Below are positions 23,101 to 32,196 of a DNA stretch of 64,000 nucleotides, in pieces (within the stretch, counting starts at the first letter, position 1; each line of letters begins with the position of its first letter). The position numbers and the translations under genes are program-made. The notes under the pieces were generated by a model. It ran no database searches. It saw only the letters and a program-made list of their open reading frames with translations, and was not told where the DNA came from. The stretch comes from Collinsella aerofaciens (GTDB lineage Bacteria > Actinomycetota > Coriobacteriia > Coriobacteriales > Coriobacteriaceae): positions 992,001 through 1,056,000 of the forward strand of contig NAKE01000001.1 in NCBI GenBank assembly GCA_008680965.1, given 5' to 3'.

Positions 23101-24843
23101 CGTCAGTCCACGCCCGGCATCGGCCTGATCTCGCCTCCGCCGCACCACGACATCTACTCCATCGAGGACCTGGCAGAGCTGATCTTTGACCTTAAGAACG
23201 CCAACCCCGGCGCGCGCGTTTCGGTCAAGCTGGTCAGCGAGGCCGGCGTCGGCACCATCGCCACCGGTGTGGCCAAGGGCGCTGCCGACAAGATCTTGAT
23301 CAGCGGTCACAACGGCGGCTCGGGTGCCGCTGCGCGCGACTCTATCTGGCATGCGGGCCTGCCGCTGGAGCTTGGCCTTGCCGAGGCCCAGCAGACGCTG
23401 CTGCAAAACGGCCTGCGCTCACGCGTGGTGCTCGAGGCTGACGGCAAGCTCATGGACGGTACCGATGTCGCCGTCGCCTGCCTGCTGGGTGCCGAGGAGT
23501 TTGGCTTTGCGACCATGCCGCTCATCTCCATGGGTTGCCTTATGCAGCGCGACTGCCAGCAGGACACCTGCCCGGCCGGCATCGCTACGCAAAACTGCCG
23601 CCTGCGTCGCGGCTTCCGCGGCAAGCCCGAGCACGTTGAGCACTTTATGCTCTTTGTTGCCGAGCAGCTGCGCGAGGTCATGGCGAGCCTGGGCTTCCGC
23701 ACCGTCGACGAGATGGTCGGCCATCCCGAGTGCCTGCGCCAGATCGAGGTCCCGGGTAACCGCAAAGCAAATCTGCTCGATCTGTCGCCCGTGCTGGCGA
23801 GCGCGACCTGCGAGTTCGGTGCCCATATTCCGGGCGCCGACGGTCGCCACTTCCTGCCGCAGATGGCCGCAGACAGCGAGCTCGACAAGACGCTCGACTC
23901 CACGTTGTTTGTGCCCTATACGGCCGATGCCCGTGCGCACCTGCGTCCGATTCGCTTCCGCGCCGATATCGCCAACGTCAACCGCTGCGTGGGCACTATC
24001 TTGGGCAACGCGGTGACCAAGGCGCATCCCGAGGGCCTGCCCGCCGGCTCCATCACCATCGATTGCGATGGTTCGGCCGGTCAGAGCTTTGGTGCCTTCC
24101 TGCCGCGCGGCGTGACGCTCAACGTGTGCGGCGACGCCAACGACTACTTTGGCAAGGGCCTTTCGGGCGGCGAGGTGTCGGTGCGCCCCAACCCGCATGC
24201 GACCTACAAGTTCGACGAGAACATCATCGTTGGCAACGTTGCGTTCTTTGGTGCCACAAGCGGCCGCGGCTTCATTAACGGTCTTGCCGGCCAGCGCTTT
24301 GGCGTGCGCAACTCCGGTGCCACCGTGGTGGTCGAGGGCTGCGGCAACCATGGCTGTGAGTACATGACGGGCGGCCTGGCACTCATCCTGGGCGAGGTCG
24401 GGCAGAATTTTGCCGCCGGCATGACGGGCGGCGTGGCCTATGTCTTTGACCAATACGGCACGCTCGACGCCCGCGTAAACCACGAGAGCGTTGAGCTCAA
24501 GGCTCCGACGGCCGACGAACTGGCGCAGATCCGCGCGCTCATCCAGGAGCACGTGGACGTGACGCAGAGCCCGCGCGGCATTAAGCTGCTCTACAGCTTC
24601 GACTCGATGAGCAAGCACTTTGTGAAGGTCATTCCGACCGAGTACGAGCGCGTGCTGGCGATTGTCGCTGCGGCCGAGGCTGTGGGCAAGACGCATGCGC
24701 AGGCCGAGGAGTTGGCGTTTGACATCGTGACCGGTCGCGCGAGCGCTGCGGATGTCGCTCGCTTTGATGTCGCGGACGGTGCGGCTGGCGCTGCGCCCGT
24801 GGCCGCTACCGGTTCTGTTGCTTCGACCAAGAAGGAGGCGTAA
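20143..24843 (+). CDS. gltB: Glutamate synthase large subunit
   Basis: GltB makes two glutamates from glutamine and 2-oxoglutarate. The 1566-residue protein has an N-terminal class-II glutamine amidotransferase domain whose nucleophile is the Cys in DHDACGIGALADI (residue 21). This implies removal of ~20 residues on maturation. A central domain follows, then the FMN-binding synthase domain (about 850-1220) with the 3Fe-4S cysteines in CLMQRDCQQDTCPAG. A C-terminal beta-helix GXGXG domain spans about 1270-1500. Length is normal. The ATG has GGGGAGG nine bases before it. gltD starts 5 bases after the stop, so they form one operon. Confidence 0.97.
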   Translation: MQADSAQQQGLYRPEFDHDACGIGALADINGERHHQILDDALSILVNLEHRGGTGLEKNTGDGAGILFQVPHHFFRKEAQKCGQILPAEGDYGVAMLFFPQDDKGVEDARRVFEEGCAEAGVPLLFWREVPVDPHDLGETARACMPTILQAFLGRPDDTPAGDAFERRLYVCRRTIEKKADAEFALRDKIFYVCSMSSRTIVYKGMLVATQMRRFFIDLNDAAVKTAVALVHSRYSTNTTPSWERAHPNRFIIHNGEINTLKGNVNWIRAREPNLYSPVLQHDLERVMPIINREGSDSAILDNVLEFLVMNGRPLTRAASMLLPEPWDHNDNLSEERRAYDAYQSMLMEPWDGPAAIAFTDGRTLGAALDRNGLRPARYYVTRDGRFMLASEVGTIEVSPENILTSGCLGPGQMLEVDFARGRVIYNDELRARYAKEKPYRDWIAEETLTVDALDEPVAATPAEDAEVPAAVRMAKLGYHWDDVDEVVRPMAQQGKAPLASMGIDAPLACLSKKTRSFFDYFYQLFAQVTNPPIDALREHMVTSTTLYLGNHGNLLEDSRTACQLVRLERPLLNEEEFDRICAIDRVGFKTCRFRSVYRRDAGEGALQAALKQLAEDVEAAVRDGVNIVVLSDRAAAGEVPVPSLLAVGCVHNHLIRAGVRTFADIVVECGDAVSPHDFAALVGYSASGIYPYNAHACIRDLAARDDLDVTAEQGIANYNKAATAGIVSIMSKMGISTVQSYHSAQIFEAVGFTPEFVNAYFAGTVSRVGGMGVEDVEREQNERYDAALAILKSPAPDQLPTLGLTKWRPLGGEDHLIDPQTVYLLQTACREDSYDTFKEYSARLHRTGRAVRLRDLLDFDASGRTPVALDEVEPALNIVRRFNTGAMSYGSISKEAHECMAIAMNRLHGRSNSGEGGEDPRRETPLANGDSKNSAIKQVASARFGVTSRYLCSAFEIQIKMAQGAKPGEGGHLPGKKVYPWIAEVRQSTPGIGLISPPPHHDIYSIEDLAELIFDLKNANPGARVSVKLVSEAGVGTIATGVAKGAADKILISGHNGGSGAAARDSIWHAGLPLELGLAEAQQTLLQNGLRSRVVLEADGKLMDGTDVAVACLLGAEEFGFATMPLISMGCLMQRDCQQDTCPAGIATQNCRLRRGFRGKPEHVEHFMLFVAEQLREVMASLGFRTVDEMVGHPECLRQIEVPGNRKANLLDLSPVLASATCEFGAHIPGADGRHFLPQMAADSELDKTLDSTLFVPYTADARAHLRPIRFRADIANVNRCVGTILGNAVTKAHPEGLPAGSITIDCDGSAGQSFGAFLPRGVTLNVCGDANDYFGKGLSGGEVSVRPNPHATYKFDENIIVGNVAFFGATSGRGFINGLAGQRFGVRNSGATVVVEGCGNHGCEYMTGGLALILGEVGQNFAAGMTGGVAYVFDQYGTLDARVNHESVELKAPTADELAQIRALIQEHVDVTQSPRGIKLLYSFDSMSKHFVKVIPTEYERVLAIVAAAEAVGKTHAQAEELAFDIVTGRASAADVARFDVADGAAGAAPVAATGSVASTKKEA

Positions 24844-24848
24844 GTGCC

Positions 24849-26330
<1,482 letters not shown>

Positions 26331-26347
26331 GGTAGCCATTCAAGAAC

Positions 26348-26402
26348 GTCCCCAACGACTAGTCATTGGGGACGGTCTTCTTTTGTCTAGTCGTCGGGGA
26401 CA
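26348..26402 (+). terminator. Terminator and ggggac-type repeat after gltD
   Basis: GTCCCCAA (26348-26355) pairs with TTGGGGAC (26366-26373), followed by GGTCTTCTTTTG. A third partial arm with CTAGTCGTCGGGGAC (26388-26402) follows, so alternative folds are possible. Confidence 0.7.
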
Positions 26403-26509
26403 CCCTTAACGTCTGACTGCTCATTTGCTGACGTGCAGGCTTGCGACGCCTTGCTGTTTTTGTGATGGCTGCGGCTGGCAAGCTCAAAATCTCTGTTTAT
26501 TCGCCTAAG

Positions 26510-26537
26510 TTTAACTGGGGTTTTGTTTCGGTATAAC
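26510..26537 (+). promoter_or_regulatory. Candidate promoter of the 26674 gene
   Basis: TTTAAC (26510-26515), 16-bp spacer, TATAAC (26532-26537). The ~130-base leader that follows contains three related words (GTCAAGCGTTC, GTCAAGTATTC, GTCAGTATC) and a stem CCTCCTC (26627-26633) / GAGGAGG (26662-26668) that would cover the ribosome site. Confidence 0.6.
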
Positions 26538-26673
26538 GTATCGGTCAAGCGTTCCGTCAAGTATTCGGTCAGTATCTGGTTTGCAACCCGATGCTCATTT
26601 CGCCCGCGCTGGCGGCGACCACCAGCCCTCCTCTTAAGCTCAAATTGAGGTTCATCAGTTTGAGGAGGATGTC

Positions 26674-27381
26674 ATGGCTGATCATATTTTGGACCGGGGA
26701 CGTCTGACCGAGGCCGTCGGCGACGATATTGCCGACATGGCCCAGTTTTGGATGATGCGCAAGTTTCAGTTTTTGGAGTCGGCGCGTACGCAGTTCGAAG
26801 TGATAGTCGATCCATGGCTCAGCTATTGCGAGGAGCCCTCGCAAAGCGAAATCATGGCCTATAACATGGCATTTACCGATTGGCTGCTGTTCGAGCGTCC
26901 CTATTACCACGGCAAGACACTGCTTGAGCTGTATGTTGACGAGCCGCCGGCGTCGCTTTCGCCTGCTTCGCTCAGGCGGCTCGAGCAGGTACGCGACACG
27001 CAGTATTTCTCGCGCTTTGGCATTTTGGACAAGGATCCTGCGACTGGTATGGTCGCGCTGCGTGACACGCGCACCGACCGTCGCTTTGACGTCTACGATC
27101 CGCATATCGTGCAAAAGGAGCACTGGCGCGATGGTGCGATTGCGGTACGCCTCGCGTGCGTTGATGGTATTTGGCTGACGGCGGGGCAGCTCTACCTCTA
27201 CGACATTGCGCGCCTGAGCGATACGGCGGTCGACGGGCCTGGTGCCGTCCATCCGGAAGACCTAGAAGATGGCTTCGATACCTCATGTATCAGCTTCTTT
27301 TTGAGACTGGTCCGCGACATCATGGGTGCCCAGGGGCGCTACGTAAAATCCCTCAACATCTACGAACAGGAATGGGAGTAG
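26674..27381 (+). CDS. Hypothetical protein (235 aa)
   Basis: I do not recognise this family. The 235-residue protein is soluble, acidic and rich in aromatic residues (AYNMAFTDWLLFERPYYHGK, QYFSRFGILDKDPATGM). It has no signal peptide and no clear catalytic motif. The start at 26674 has GAGGAGG five bases before it, and that site is complementary to an upstream CCTCCTC. The gene lies between the gltBD operon and palindrome array 3. The full-length reading frame, codon use like the neighbours, and own promoter say it is a real gene. Confidence 0.75.
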   Translation: MADHILDRGRLTEAVGDDIADMAQFWMMRKFQFLESARTQFEVIVDPWLSYCEEPSQSEIMAYNMAFTDWLLFERPYYHGKTLLELYVDEPPASLSPASLRRLEQVRDTQYFSRFGILDKDPATGMVALRDTRTDRRFDVYDPHIVQKEHWRDGAIAVRLACVDGIWLTAGQLYLYDIARLSDTAVDGPGAVHPEDLEDGFDTSCISFFLRLVRDIMGAQGRYVKSLNIYEQEWE

Positions 27382-27416
27382 GGGTGGGCTGTCGCAGCGC
27401 CGCTGCCTGTCTATTT

Positions 27417-27797
27417 GTCTCGGTCTGTAACGTCTAGAGACCGTTTGGACCCGTAGTTGTTACAGATCGAGATGAACAGTGCAGACTCGACTGAATGTCT
27501 CGATCTGTAACAACAAGGGGCCGTTTGGCCATCTAACTGTTACAGATCAAGACGGAAGGTTGGCGCCTGCCGAAAGATCTCGATCTGTAACGGGAAGGGG
27601 CCAAAAATCGGTCTAACTGTTACAGATTGAGACAAAGGTTGGACGCGGTGACGAAAGATCTTGATCTGTAACATCTAGAGGCTCAAAGACGGTCTTTCTG
27701 TTACAGATTGAGACAAAGAGGTGCAATGCTGCGCGAACGTCTCGATCTGTAACGTTTGGCGGCTGCTTGCGCCCGTAACTGTTACAGGTCGAGACGT
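27417..27797. repeat. Palindrome array 3: five ~60-bp units, ~80-bp period
   Basis: Units begin near 27418, 27498, 27578, 27659 and 27740, with 80-81 base steps. Left arms are TCTCGATCTGTAACRNNNA-like and right arms TGTTACAGATYGAGACA-like. Centres are either AAAA-like or TTTG-like, as if some units were in the opposite orientation. The last unit ends ~25 bases before the nuclease-like gene's start. Confidence 0.9.
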
Positions 27798-27821
27798 TTG
27801 TCGGCGGCGGCAACAGCAGCG

Positions 27822-28892
27822 ATGGCCCATTTCTCCGATGTGGTGGTGATAGAAGTGTCTAATACCGTTTTTAAACACAAGCATGCAACACGTAACACCT
27901 TGGCGCGGAATAGGATGCTTGCCAGGCTCACGGAGGCGGCTGAACAAGGCGTGCCGCTTGTGACGCACGACAATGCCGAGCTCATGTGGCTGCGGCGCCA
28001 TGTGGGCACAGACGATATTGCGGAGCCCGAATCGCACCTTTTCTGTTTTCAGCATGAATGGGATGCGTTGACGCCGCCGGAGCGGGCGCGGTGGACCATC
28101 AAGGGGCTTGCCGAGTTTCACCCCGATTGGGCGTTTTGGGGATATGATGCCGCGCTGATATGGGGTCTGGAGGTGCCGAATGATCTGCTCGGGCCGCGTT
28201 ACTTGGTCAAGACGGGTTGTTCGGTGGCATTGAGTATGGGGTGTAGACTGCTGCGTCCGCAGGCGGCGGGTGCACTTGAACAAGTCGATGGCGTGCGGGT
28301 GACGCCGTTTTGGCGCACGGTGGAGGATTGTCTGCTGCATGCGCCGTTCTCCTACGGGTTGGCGATCGCCGATTCTGCATTGCGGGCAAGGGACGTATCG
28401 CGCGACGACCTCTGCGAACGGCTCCAGGTCGATTGCGAGGGCAGGCGAGGGTATCGCAGAGCTCAGGTGATTGCGTCGCATGCGGACGGGCTGTCCGAGA
28501 ACGGCGGCGAGTCTCGCTTTCGGGCGTTCTTTATTGCATACGGCTTTCCGGTTCCGGAGTTGCAGGTGGAGTTTCGCGACCCGCTCGATTCGAGCCAGGT
28601 GTTTCGGGTCGATTATTTCTGGAGGCTCGAGGACGGGACGTGCGTGATTGGCGAGCTCGACGGAAAGGGGAAGTATACCTTGCAGAACGGCGAGGGTCGG
28701 GAGCCGGTCGACCCGTTCGTGGCAGAGCGTCAGCGGGAATCTCATCTGACAATGCTCGGGCACAAGGTGCTTCGGTTCACGTTTGATGAACTCAAGAACC
28801 CGGGGAAGCTGGTTGAAAAGATGAGGCTAGCAGGTATTCCGCAGCGGGCCGATTTGGCTGAGGGATGGAAGCGTCAGTGGTATGGGCGCTAA
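27822..28892 (+). CDS. Putative DUF559/Vsr-like endonuclease-fold protein
   Basis: A 356-residue protein whose layout matches actinobacterial proteins with an AbiEi-like N-terminal part and a C-terminal DUF559 (PD-(D/E)XK, Vsr-like) part. The middle has TPFWRTVEDCLLHAPFS and LAIADSALRARDVSRDDL. The C-terminal third has ESRFRAFFIAYGFPVPELQ, then VDYFWRLEDGTCVIGELDGKGKY, with the likely metal-binding D and E-x-D-x-K. LGHKVLRFTFDEL closes the fold. The start at 27822 is the first ATG after palindrome array 3; the ribosome site is poor (GGCGGCGG), so a slightly later start is possible. The gene is bracketed by palindrome arrays on both sides. Nuclease activity and target are unproven. Confidence 0.65.
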   Translation: MAHFSDVVVIEVSNTVFKHKHATRNTLARNRMLARLTEAAEQGVPLVTHDNAELMWLRRHVGTDDIAEPESHLFCFQHEWDALTPPERARWTIKGLAEFHPDWAFWGYDAALIWGLEVPNDLLGPRYLVKTGCSVALSMGCRLLRPQAAGALEQVDGVRVTPFWRTVEDCLLHAPFSYGLAIADSALRARDVSRDDLCERLQVDCEGRRGYRRAQVIASHADGLSENGGESRFRAFFIAYGFPVPELQVEFRDPLDSSQVFRVDYFWRLEDGTCVIGELDGKGKYTLQNGEGREPVDPFVAERQRESHLTMLGHKVLRFTFDELKNPGKLVEKMRLAGIPQRADLAEGWKRQWYGR

Positions 28893-28931
28893 GGGGTGCA
28901 ACTGACGCGAATGTGGTTGTTCCTGCCGAGT

Positions 28932-29233
28932 TTGTCTCGATCTGTAACAACAAGGGGCCGTTTGGCCTCGTAACTGTTACAGATCAAGACAAAAGGTTGG
29001 CTACCGCTAAAAGATCTCAATCTGTAACGTCTAGAGGCCGAAAACCTGTCTACTTGTTACAGATTTAGACGTTTGACGATGGGGCCGGAGAATATCTCGA
29101 TCTGTAACATCTGACGGTCAAAATTCGACCCAACTGTTACAGATTGAGACAAAGGTTGGACGCGATGTCGAAAAATCTCGATCTGTAACATTTGGAAGGT
29201 TAAAGACGGTCTACCTGTTACAGATCAAGACGT
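28932..29233. repeat. Palindrome array 4: four ~60-bp units, ~80-bp period
   Basis: Units begin near 28934, 29014, 29095 and 29175. Arms are as in arrays 1-3. The first unit shares its centre GGGGCCGTTTGGCC with the second unit of array 3. The spacer words AAAGGTTGGACGCG recur in arrays 3 and 4, so the two arrays around the nuclease-like gene are close relatives. The ~150 bases between 29234 and 29382 hold only the amidohydrolase leader. Confidence 0.9.
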
Positions 29234-29382
29234 TTTGCTGGAACGACCGACGCATCGCTGCGCTGGTCTGTTCATCCTCACGCCCTTTTCTTCCTCCCGT
29301 TAGCCGATATGTCCGCAGCAACCTTGCCGCGCTGGATAATAATGGACAAATGTTCAAGTTAATCGTGAGGGAGGAGCTCGAT

Positions 29383-30753
29383 ATGGCGTCTGCCGATCGT
29401 TCCACGTTGTTTATCAATGCGACCGTCCTGGATGGTTCGGAACATATGGAGCCGCAGCCCGACATGGCCGTGGCCGTTGAGCGCGGTCTCATCACGTGGA
29501 TGGGGCCGAGCGCTGTGGCGCAGGCGCCTGCAGGTGCCGAGGTCATCGACCTGGCGGGTGCGTATCTCATGCCGGGCCTCATCAATATGCATGTGCATCT
29601 GTGCGGCTCTGGCAAGCCGGTTTCGGCGGGCGATGCGGGTGCGCTGATGAAGAAGCTCGATAATCCCGTGGGCCGTGCCATTGTCCGCCACATTCTTAAG
29701 GGCAGCGCACAGCAGCAGCTGGCAAGCGGCGTGACCACGGTGCGCGGCGCGGGCGACCCGCTGTTTGCCGATCTTGCCGTGCGCGATGCTATCGATGCCG
29801 GCAGGTATCAAGGTCCTCGCCTGGTGGCGCCGGGAACGGGCGTCACGGTGCCGGGCGGCCATGGTGCGGGCTTGTTCGCCCAGGTGGCCAACGGTCCCGC
29901 TGAGGCGGTCGAGCAGGCGCGCGACCTGTATGCGCGCGGTGCCGACGTCATTAAGCTATTCGTAACGGGCGGCGTGTTCGACGCGACCGAGGTGGGCGAG
30001 CCGGGCGTGCTGCGTATGCCCGTGGAGGTTGCCGCAGCGGCGTGCAAGGCGGCACACGATATGGGTCTTCCGGTTATGGCCCATGTCGAGAGTACCGAAG
30101 GTGTGAAGGCCGCGCTTGAGGCCGGCGTTGACACGATTGAGCACGGCGCTCCGTTGACGCCCGAGATCCTGGAGCTGTACCGCGGCGCCGCGGGCACGCA
30201 GCTCGAGGGACGTGCGCCCAGCGTTACCTGCACGATCAGCCCGGCGCTGCCGTTTGTATTGCTCGACCCGGAAAAGACCCATTCGACCGATACGCAAAAG
30301 AAGAACGGCGACATCGTGTGCTCGGGCATTATCGAGAGTGCTCGTGCGGCGCTGGAAGCTGGCGTTAAGGTGGGCCTTGGCACAGATTCGAGCTGCCCGT
30401 TCGTGACGCAGTACGACATGTGGCGTGAGGTGGCCTATTTTGCCAAGTACGTGGGCGTGAGCAACGCCTTCGCGCTGCATACGGCTACGCAAGTCAACGC
30501 CGAGCTGCTGGGGCTGGGCGGCGAGACCGGCACAATCGAGTGCGGCAAAGCCGCCGATATCCTGGTGACGCGCAAGAATCCGCTCGATGACCTGTGCACT
30601 CTGCGTGAGCCGATACACGTAATGTGTCGCGGCGATCTGGTGCGCAAGCTCAAGGTGAAGCGTATTCCCGAGATGGACGCCGAGCTCGACGCGATTATGG
30701 CCATGCCTGCCGAAGCGCTGGCTGAGGAGCTGGCCCGCGACGGTGTGGCGTAG
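29383..30753 (+). CDS. Metal-dependent amidohydrolase
   Basis: A 456-residue amidohydrolase-superfamily protein (imidazolonepropionase/prolidase-like branch). The first metal motif is HVHLCGSG (HxH, about residues 75-77) after AYLMPGLINM. K in VIKLFVTGG, H in VMAHVES and H in TIEHGAP follow, and the last metal Asp is in LGTDSSCPF. Substrate cannot be told; relatives hydrolyse Xaa-Pro or Xaa-Arg dipeptides, or cyclic amides. The ATG has GGGAGGAG eight bases before it. No signal peptide is seen, so it is cytoplasmic. Confidence 0.85.
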   Translation: MASADRSTLFINATVLDGSEHMEPQPDMAVAVERGLITWMGPSAVAQAPAGAEVIDLAGAYLMPGLINMHVHLCGSGKPVSAGDAGALMKKLDNPVGRAIVRHILKGSAQQQLASGVTTVRGAGDPLFADLAVRDAIDAGRYQGPRLVAPGTGVTVPGGHGAGLFAQVANGPAEAVEQARDLYARGADVIKLFVTGGVFDATEVGEPGVLRMPVEVAAAACKAAHDMGLPVMAHVESTEGVKAALEAGVDTIEHGAPLTPEILELYRGAAGTQLEGRAPSVTCTISPALPFVLLDPEKTHSTDTQKKNGDIVCSGIIESARAALEAGVKVGLGTDSSCPFVTQYDMWREVAYFAKYVGVSNAFALHTATQVNAELLGLGGETGTIECGKAADILVTRKNPLDDLCTLREPIHVMCRGDLVRKLKVKRIPEMDAELDAIMAMPAEALAEELARDGVA

Positions 30754-30786
30754 ACGAGTCAAAGGGACAGCTCCGTTGCCGCATAC

Positions 30787-30825
30787 AAAAAGCCGAGGTC
30801 TCAACACGAGGCCTCGGCTTTTTTA
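30787..30825. terminator. Bidirectional terminator after the amidohydrolase
   Basis: AAAAAGCCGAGG pairs with CCTCGGCTTTTTT. A-rich on the left and T-rich on the right, it can serve both this gene and the convergent zinc-ribbon gene. A second hairpin GGGACAAA / TTTGTCCC lies at 30847-30875. Confidence 0.85.
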
Positions 30826-30886
30826 TCGAACAAATACTTAAGATTTGGGACAAACAAACCTGATTAATTTGTCCCGCGTGCGGGCG

Positions 30887-31360
30887 CTAGGAGCGGGTTT
30901 CCATCTTAGCGTGGCACTTGGGGCAGGTGACGCGGATCTTGCCCTTGCCCTTGGGGACGGAGAGCATCTGGCCGCAGTTGGGGCACTTGAGGTATGCCGT
31001 GGTCTTGCGACCCTTCCACATCTTCTTGGCCGTGCGCTTGGCGCGCTCAAAGTCTTCCTTGCTCGTTCCAGCCGCGCGCGAGGTGCCGGCCGCCGCAGCG
31101 CCGCCGCCCAAGCTGGCGACAAACTTGCCCAAGCCGGGGACGTTCGCGGTCGCGGTGACAAAGGCAGCGTTTTCCTTGCGACGCGCATCGATGTTTTTGG
31201 ACAGGCCGCGCAGCACGCCAATCACGATCACGGCGATGGCGATCCAGCTGAGCCACTGGATGCGGGCTATCGATCCGATCATCGCGATGACGATGCCGGC
31301 AAAACCCATCACGATGGTGAGTTCATCGGCACCATTGCGACCCTTCATAAAGTCATTCAT
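30887..31360 (-). CDS. Membrane-anchored zinc-ribbon protein
   Basis: A 157-residue protein with two adjacent N-terminal membrane helices (about residues 14-50, LTIVMGFAGIVIAMIGSIA and WLSWIAIAVIVIGVL). An Ala/Gly/Lys-rich linker follows, then a C-terminal zinc ribbon (LKCPNCGQMLSVP and VTCPKCHAKM). No enzymatic motif is present; a role in protein or nucleic-acid binding at the membrane is possible. The start at 31360 has AAAGGCA nearby. The fold resembles, but is not homologous in order to, the zinc-ribbon protein at 2620-3597, where the ribbon is N-terminal. Confidence 0.75.
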   Translation of the reverse strand: MNDFMKGRNGADELTIVMGFAGIVIAMIGSIARIQWLSWIAIAVIVIGVLRGLSKNIDARRKENAAFVTATANVPGLGKFVASLGGGAAAAGTSRAAGTSKEDFERAKRTAKKMWKGRKTTAYLKCPNCGQMLSVPKGKGKIRVTCPKCHAKMETRS

Positions 31361-31414
31361 GCAAATTGCCTTTCGTTCGATATGCTGCTCGCCTTTATAC
31401 CCGATTTAGAGCAA

Positions 31415-31506
31415 GGGGGACAGGTTAATCTGCACCAAGGTGGTGCAAACGTACCTATCCCCGATACACCAAGATGGTGCAAAGCAGTCTGTCCCCAATG
31501 CACCAA
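31415..31506. repeat. Cluster of ggggacagg / tgcaccaa repeat words
   Basis: GGGGGACAGGTTAATC, GCACCAAGGTGGTGC (a 15-base palindrome), CACCAAGATGGTGC and GTCTGTCCCCAATGCACC follow one another, forming alternative nested hairpins. Similar words occur at 8600-8640, 37422-37445, 37528-37540, 42395-42405 and 55545-55565. Confidence 0.65.
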
Positions 31507-31779
31507 TTACTTGGCGAGTTTGTCGACGACGCGTTCGATCTCGGCGAGCTTGGCAGCTTTGAGCTCCTCGTCGCCCGATTCGATGGCCGAGGTCACGCAG
31601 CCCTCAATGTGAGCCTTGAGCACATCGGCGTTGATGCGCGCAATGAGCGCCTGCGTTGCCATGAGCTGCGTGGAAATATCGACGCAGTAGCGGTCCTCCT
31701 CGACCATCCGCAGGATGCCGTCGATCTGACCGCGTGCCGTCTTGAGCATGCGGGTCACCGATTTATGGTCTGCCATCAT
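31507..31779 (-). CDS. csoR: CsoR-family copper-sensing repressor
   Basis: A 90-residue all-alpha regulator of the CsoR/RcnR family. The Cu(I) ligands are visible: Cys in DRYCVDIS (about residue 32), His in KAHIEGC and the Cys four residues later. CsoR represses copper efflux genes and lets go on binding Cu(I). Start at 31779 (a second ATG follows directly) with GAGGA about nine bases before. It is followed upstream on the same strand by copZ and copA, which it should control by the operator at 34586-34616. Confidence 0.92.
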   Translation of the reverse strand: MMADHKSVTRMLKTARGQIDGILRMVEEDRYCVDISTQLMATQALIARINADVLKAHIEGCVTSAIESGDEELKAAKLAEIERVVDKLAK

Positions 31780-31827
31780 GGCGGGTCCTCGTTTCTGGTC
31801 GATGGGGTCGAATGCTTCTGGTAGCTG

Positions 31828-32049
31828 CTACGCGGCGGTTACGGACAGGGCGTGGAACTTCTCGCCCGCGCCCTCGACGGCGGCGGCGAGCTGCTCGGCG
31901 GTCACGGTGTCGGCGCACTCCACCTGGACGGTCTGGGTCTCGTGGTCGGCATCGGCATCGGTCACGCCGGCAACGTTGAGCAGTGCCGTCTCGACAGTAG
32001 CGTCGCAGTGGCCGCACATGAGGCCGGAAGTCTTGATTGTGTAACGCAT
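31828..32049 (-). CDS. copZ: Copper chaperone, HMA domain (CopZ-like)
   Basis: A 73-residue heavy-metal-associated domain: MRYTIKTSGLMCGHCDATVE, with the CxxC metal site (MCGHC, residues 12-15). It carries Cu(I) to CopA. The start at 32049 is chosen because AGAGGAA lies just upstream and because the open frame further upstream has no ribosome site. It lies between copA and csoR on the same strand. Confidence 0.9.
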   Translation of the reverse strand: MRYTIKTSGLMCGHCDATVETALLNVAGVTDADADHETQTVQVECADTVTAEQLAAAVEGAGEKFHALSVTAA

Positions 32050-32196
32050 GGGTATTCCTCTCTGTTGTGTCGGCTTTCCCAGGCACCCGACCTTGACCTT
32101 CAAGCCGTCGCTCGCGTACCAAAGTACGCGTCGCTCCTCTTTCAGGTCAATCTCGGGCACCTGGAAAACCCGTTCTAAATGGACGTAATGGTGAGC

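Noticed and set aside
20119..23406. 1095-residue open frame antisense to gltB
   Set aside because: It is a shadow of a well-supported gene with no conserved motif.
27417..29233. CRISPR array
   Set aside because: The repeats are regularly spaced, but each unit is a pair of inverted arms around a variable centre, units occur in both orientations, and there are no cas genes. The spacers between units also share sequence with one another.
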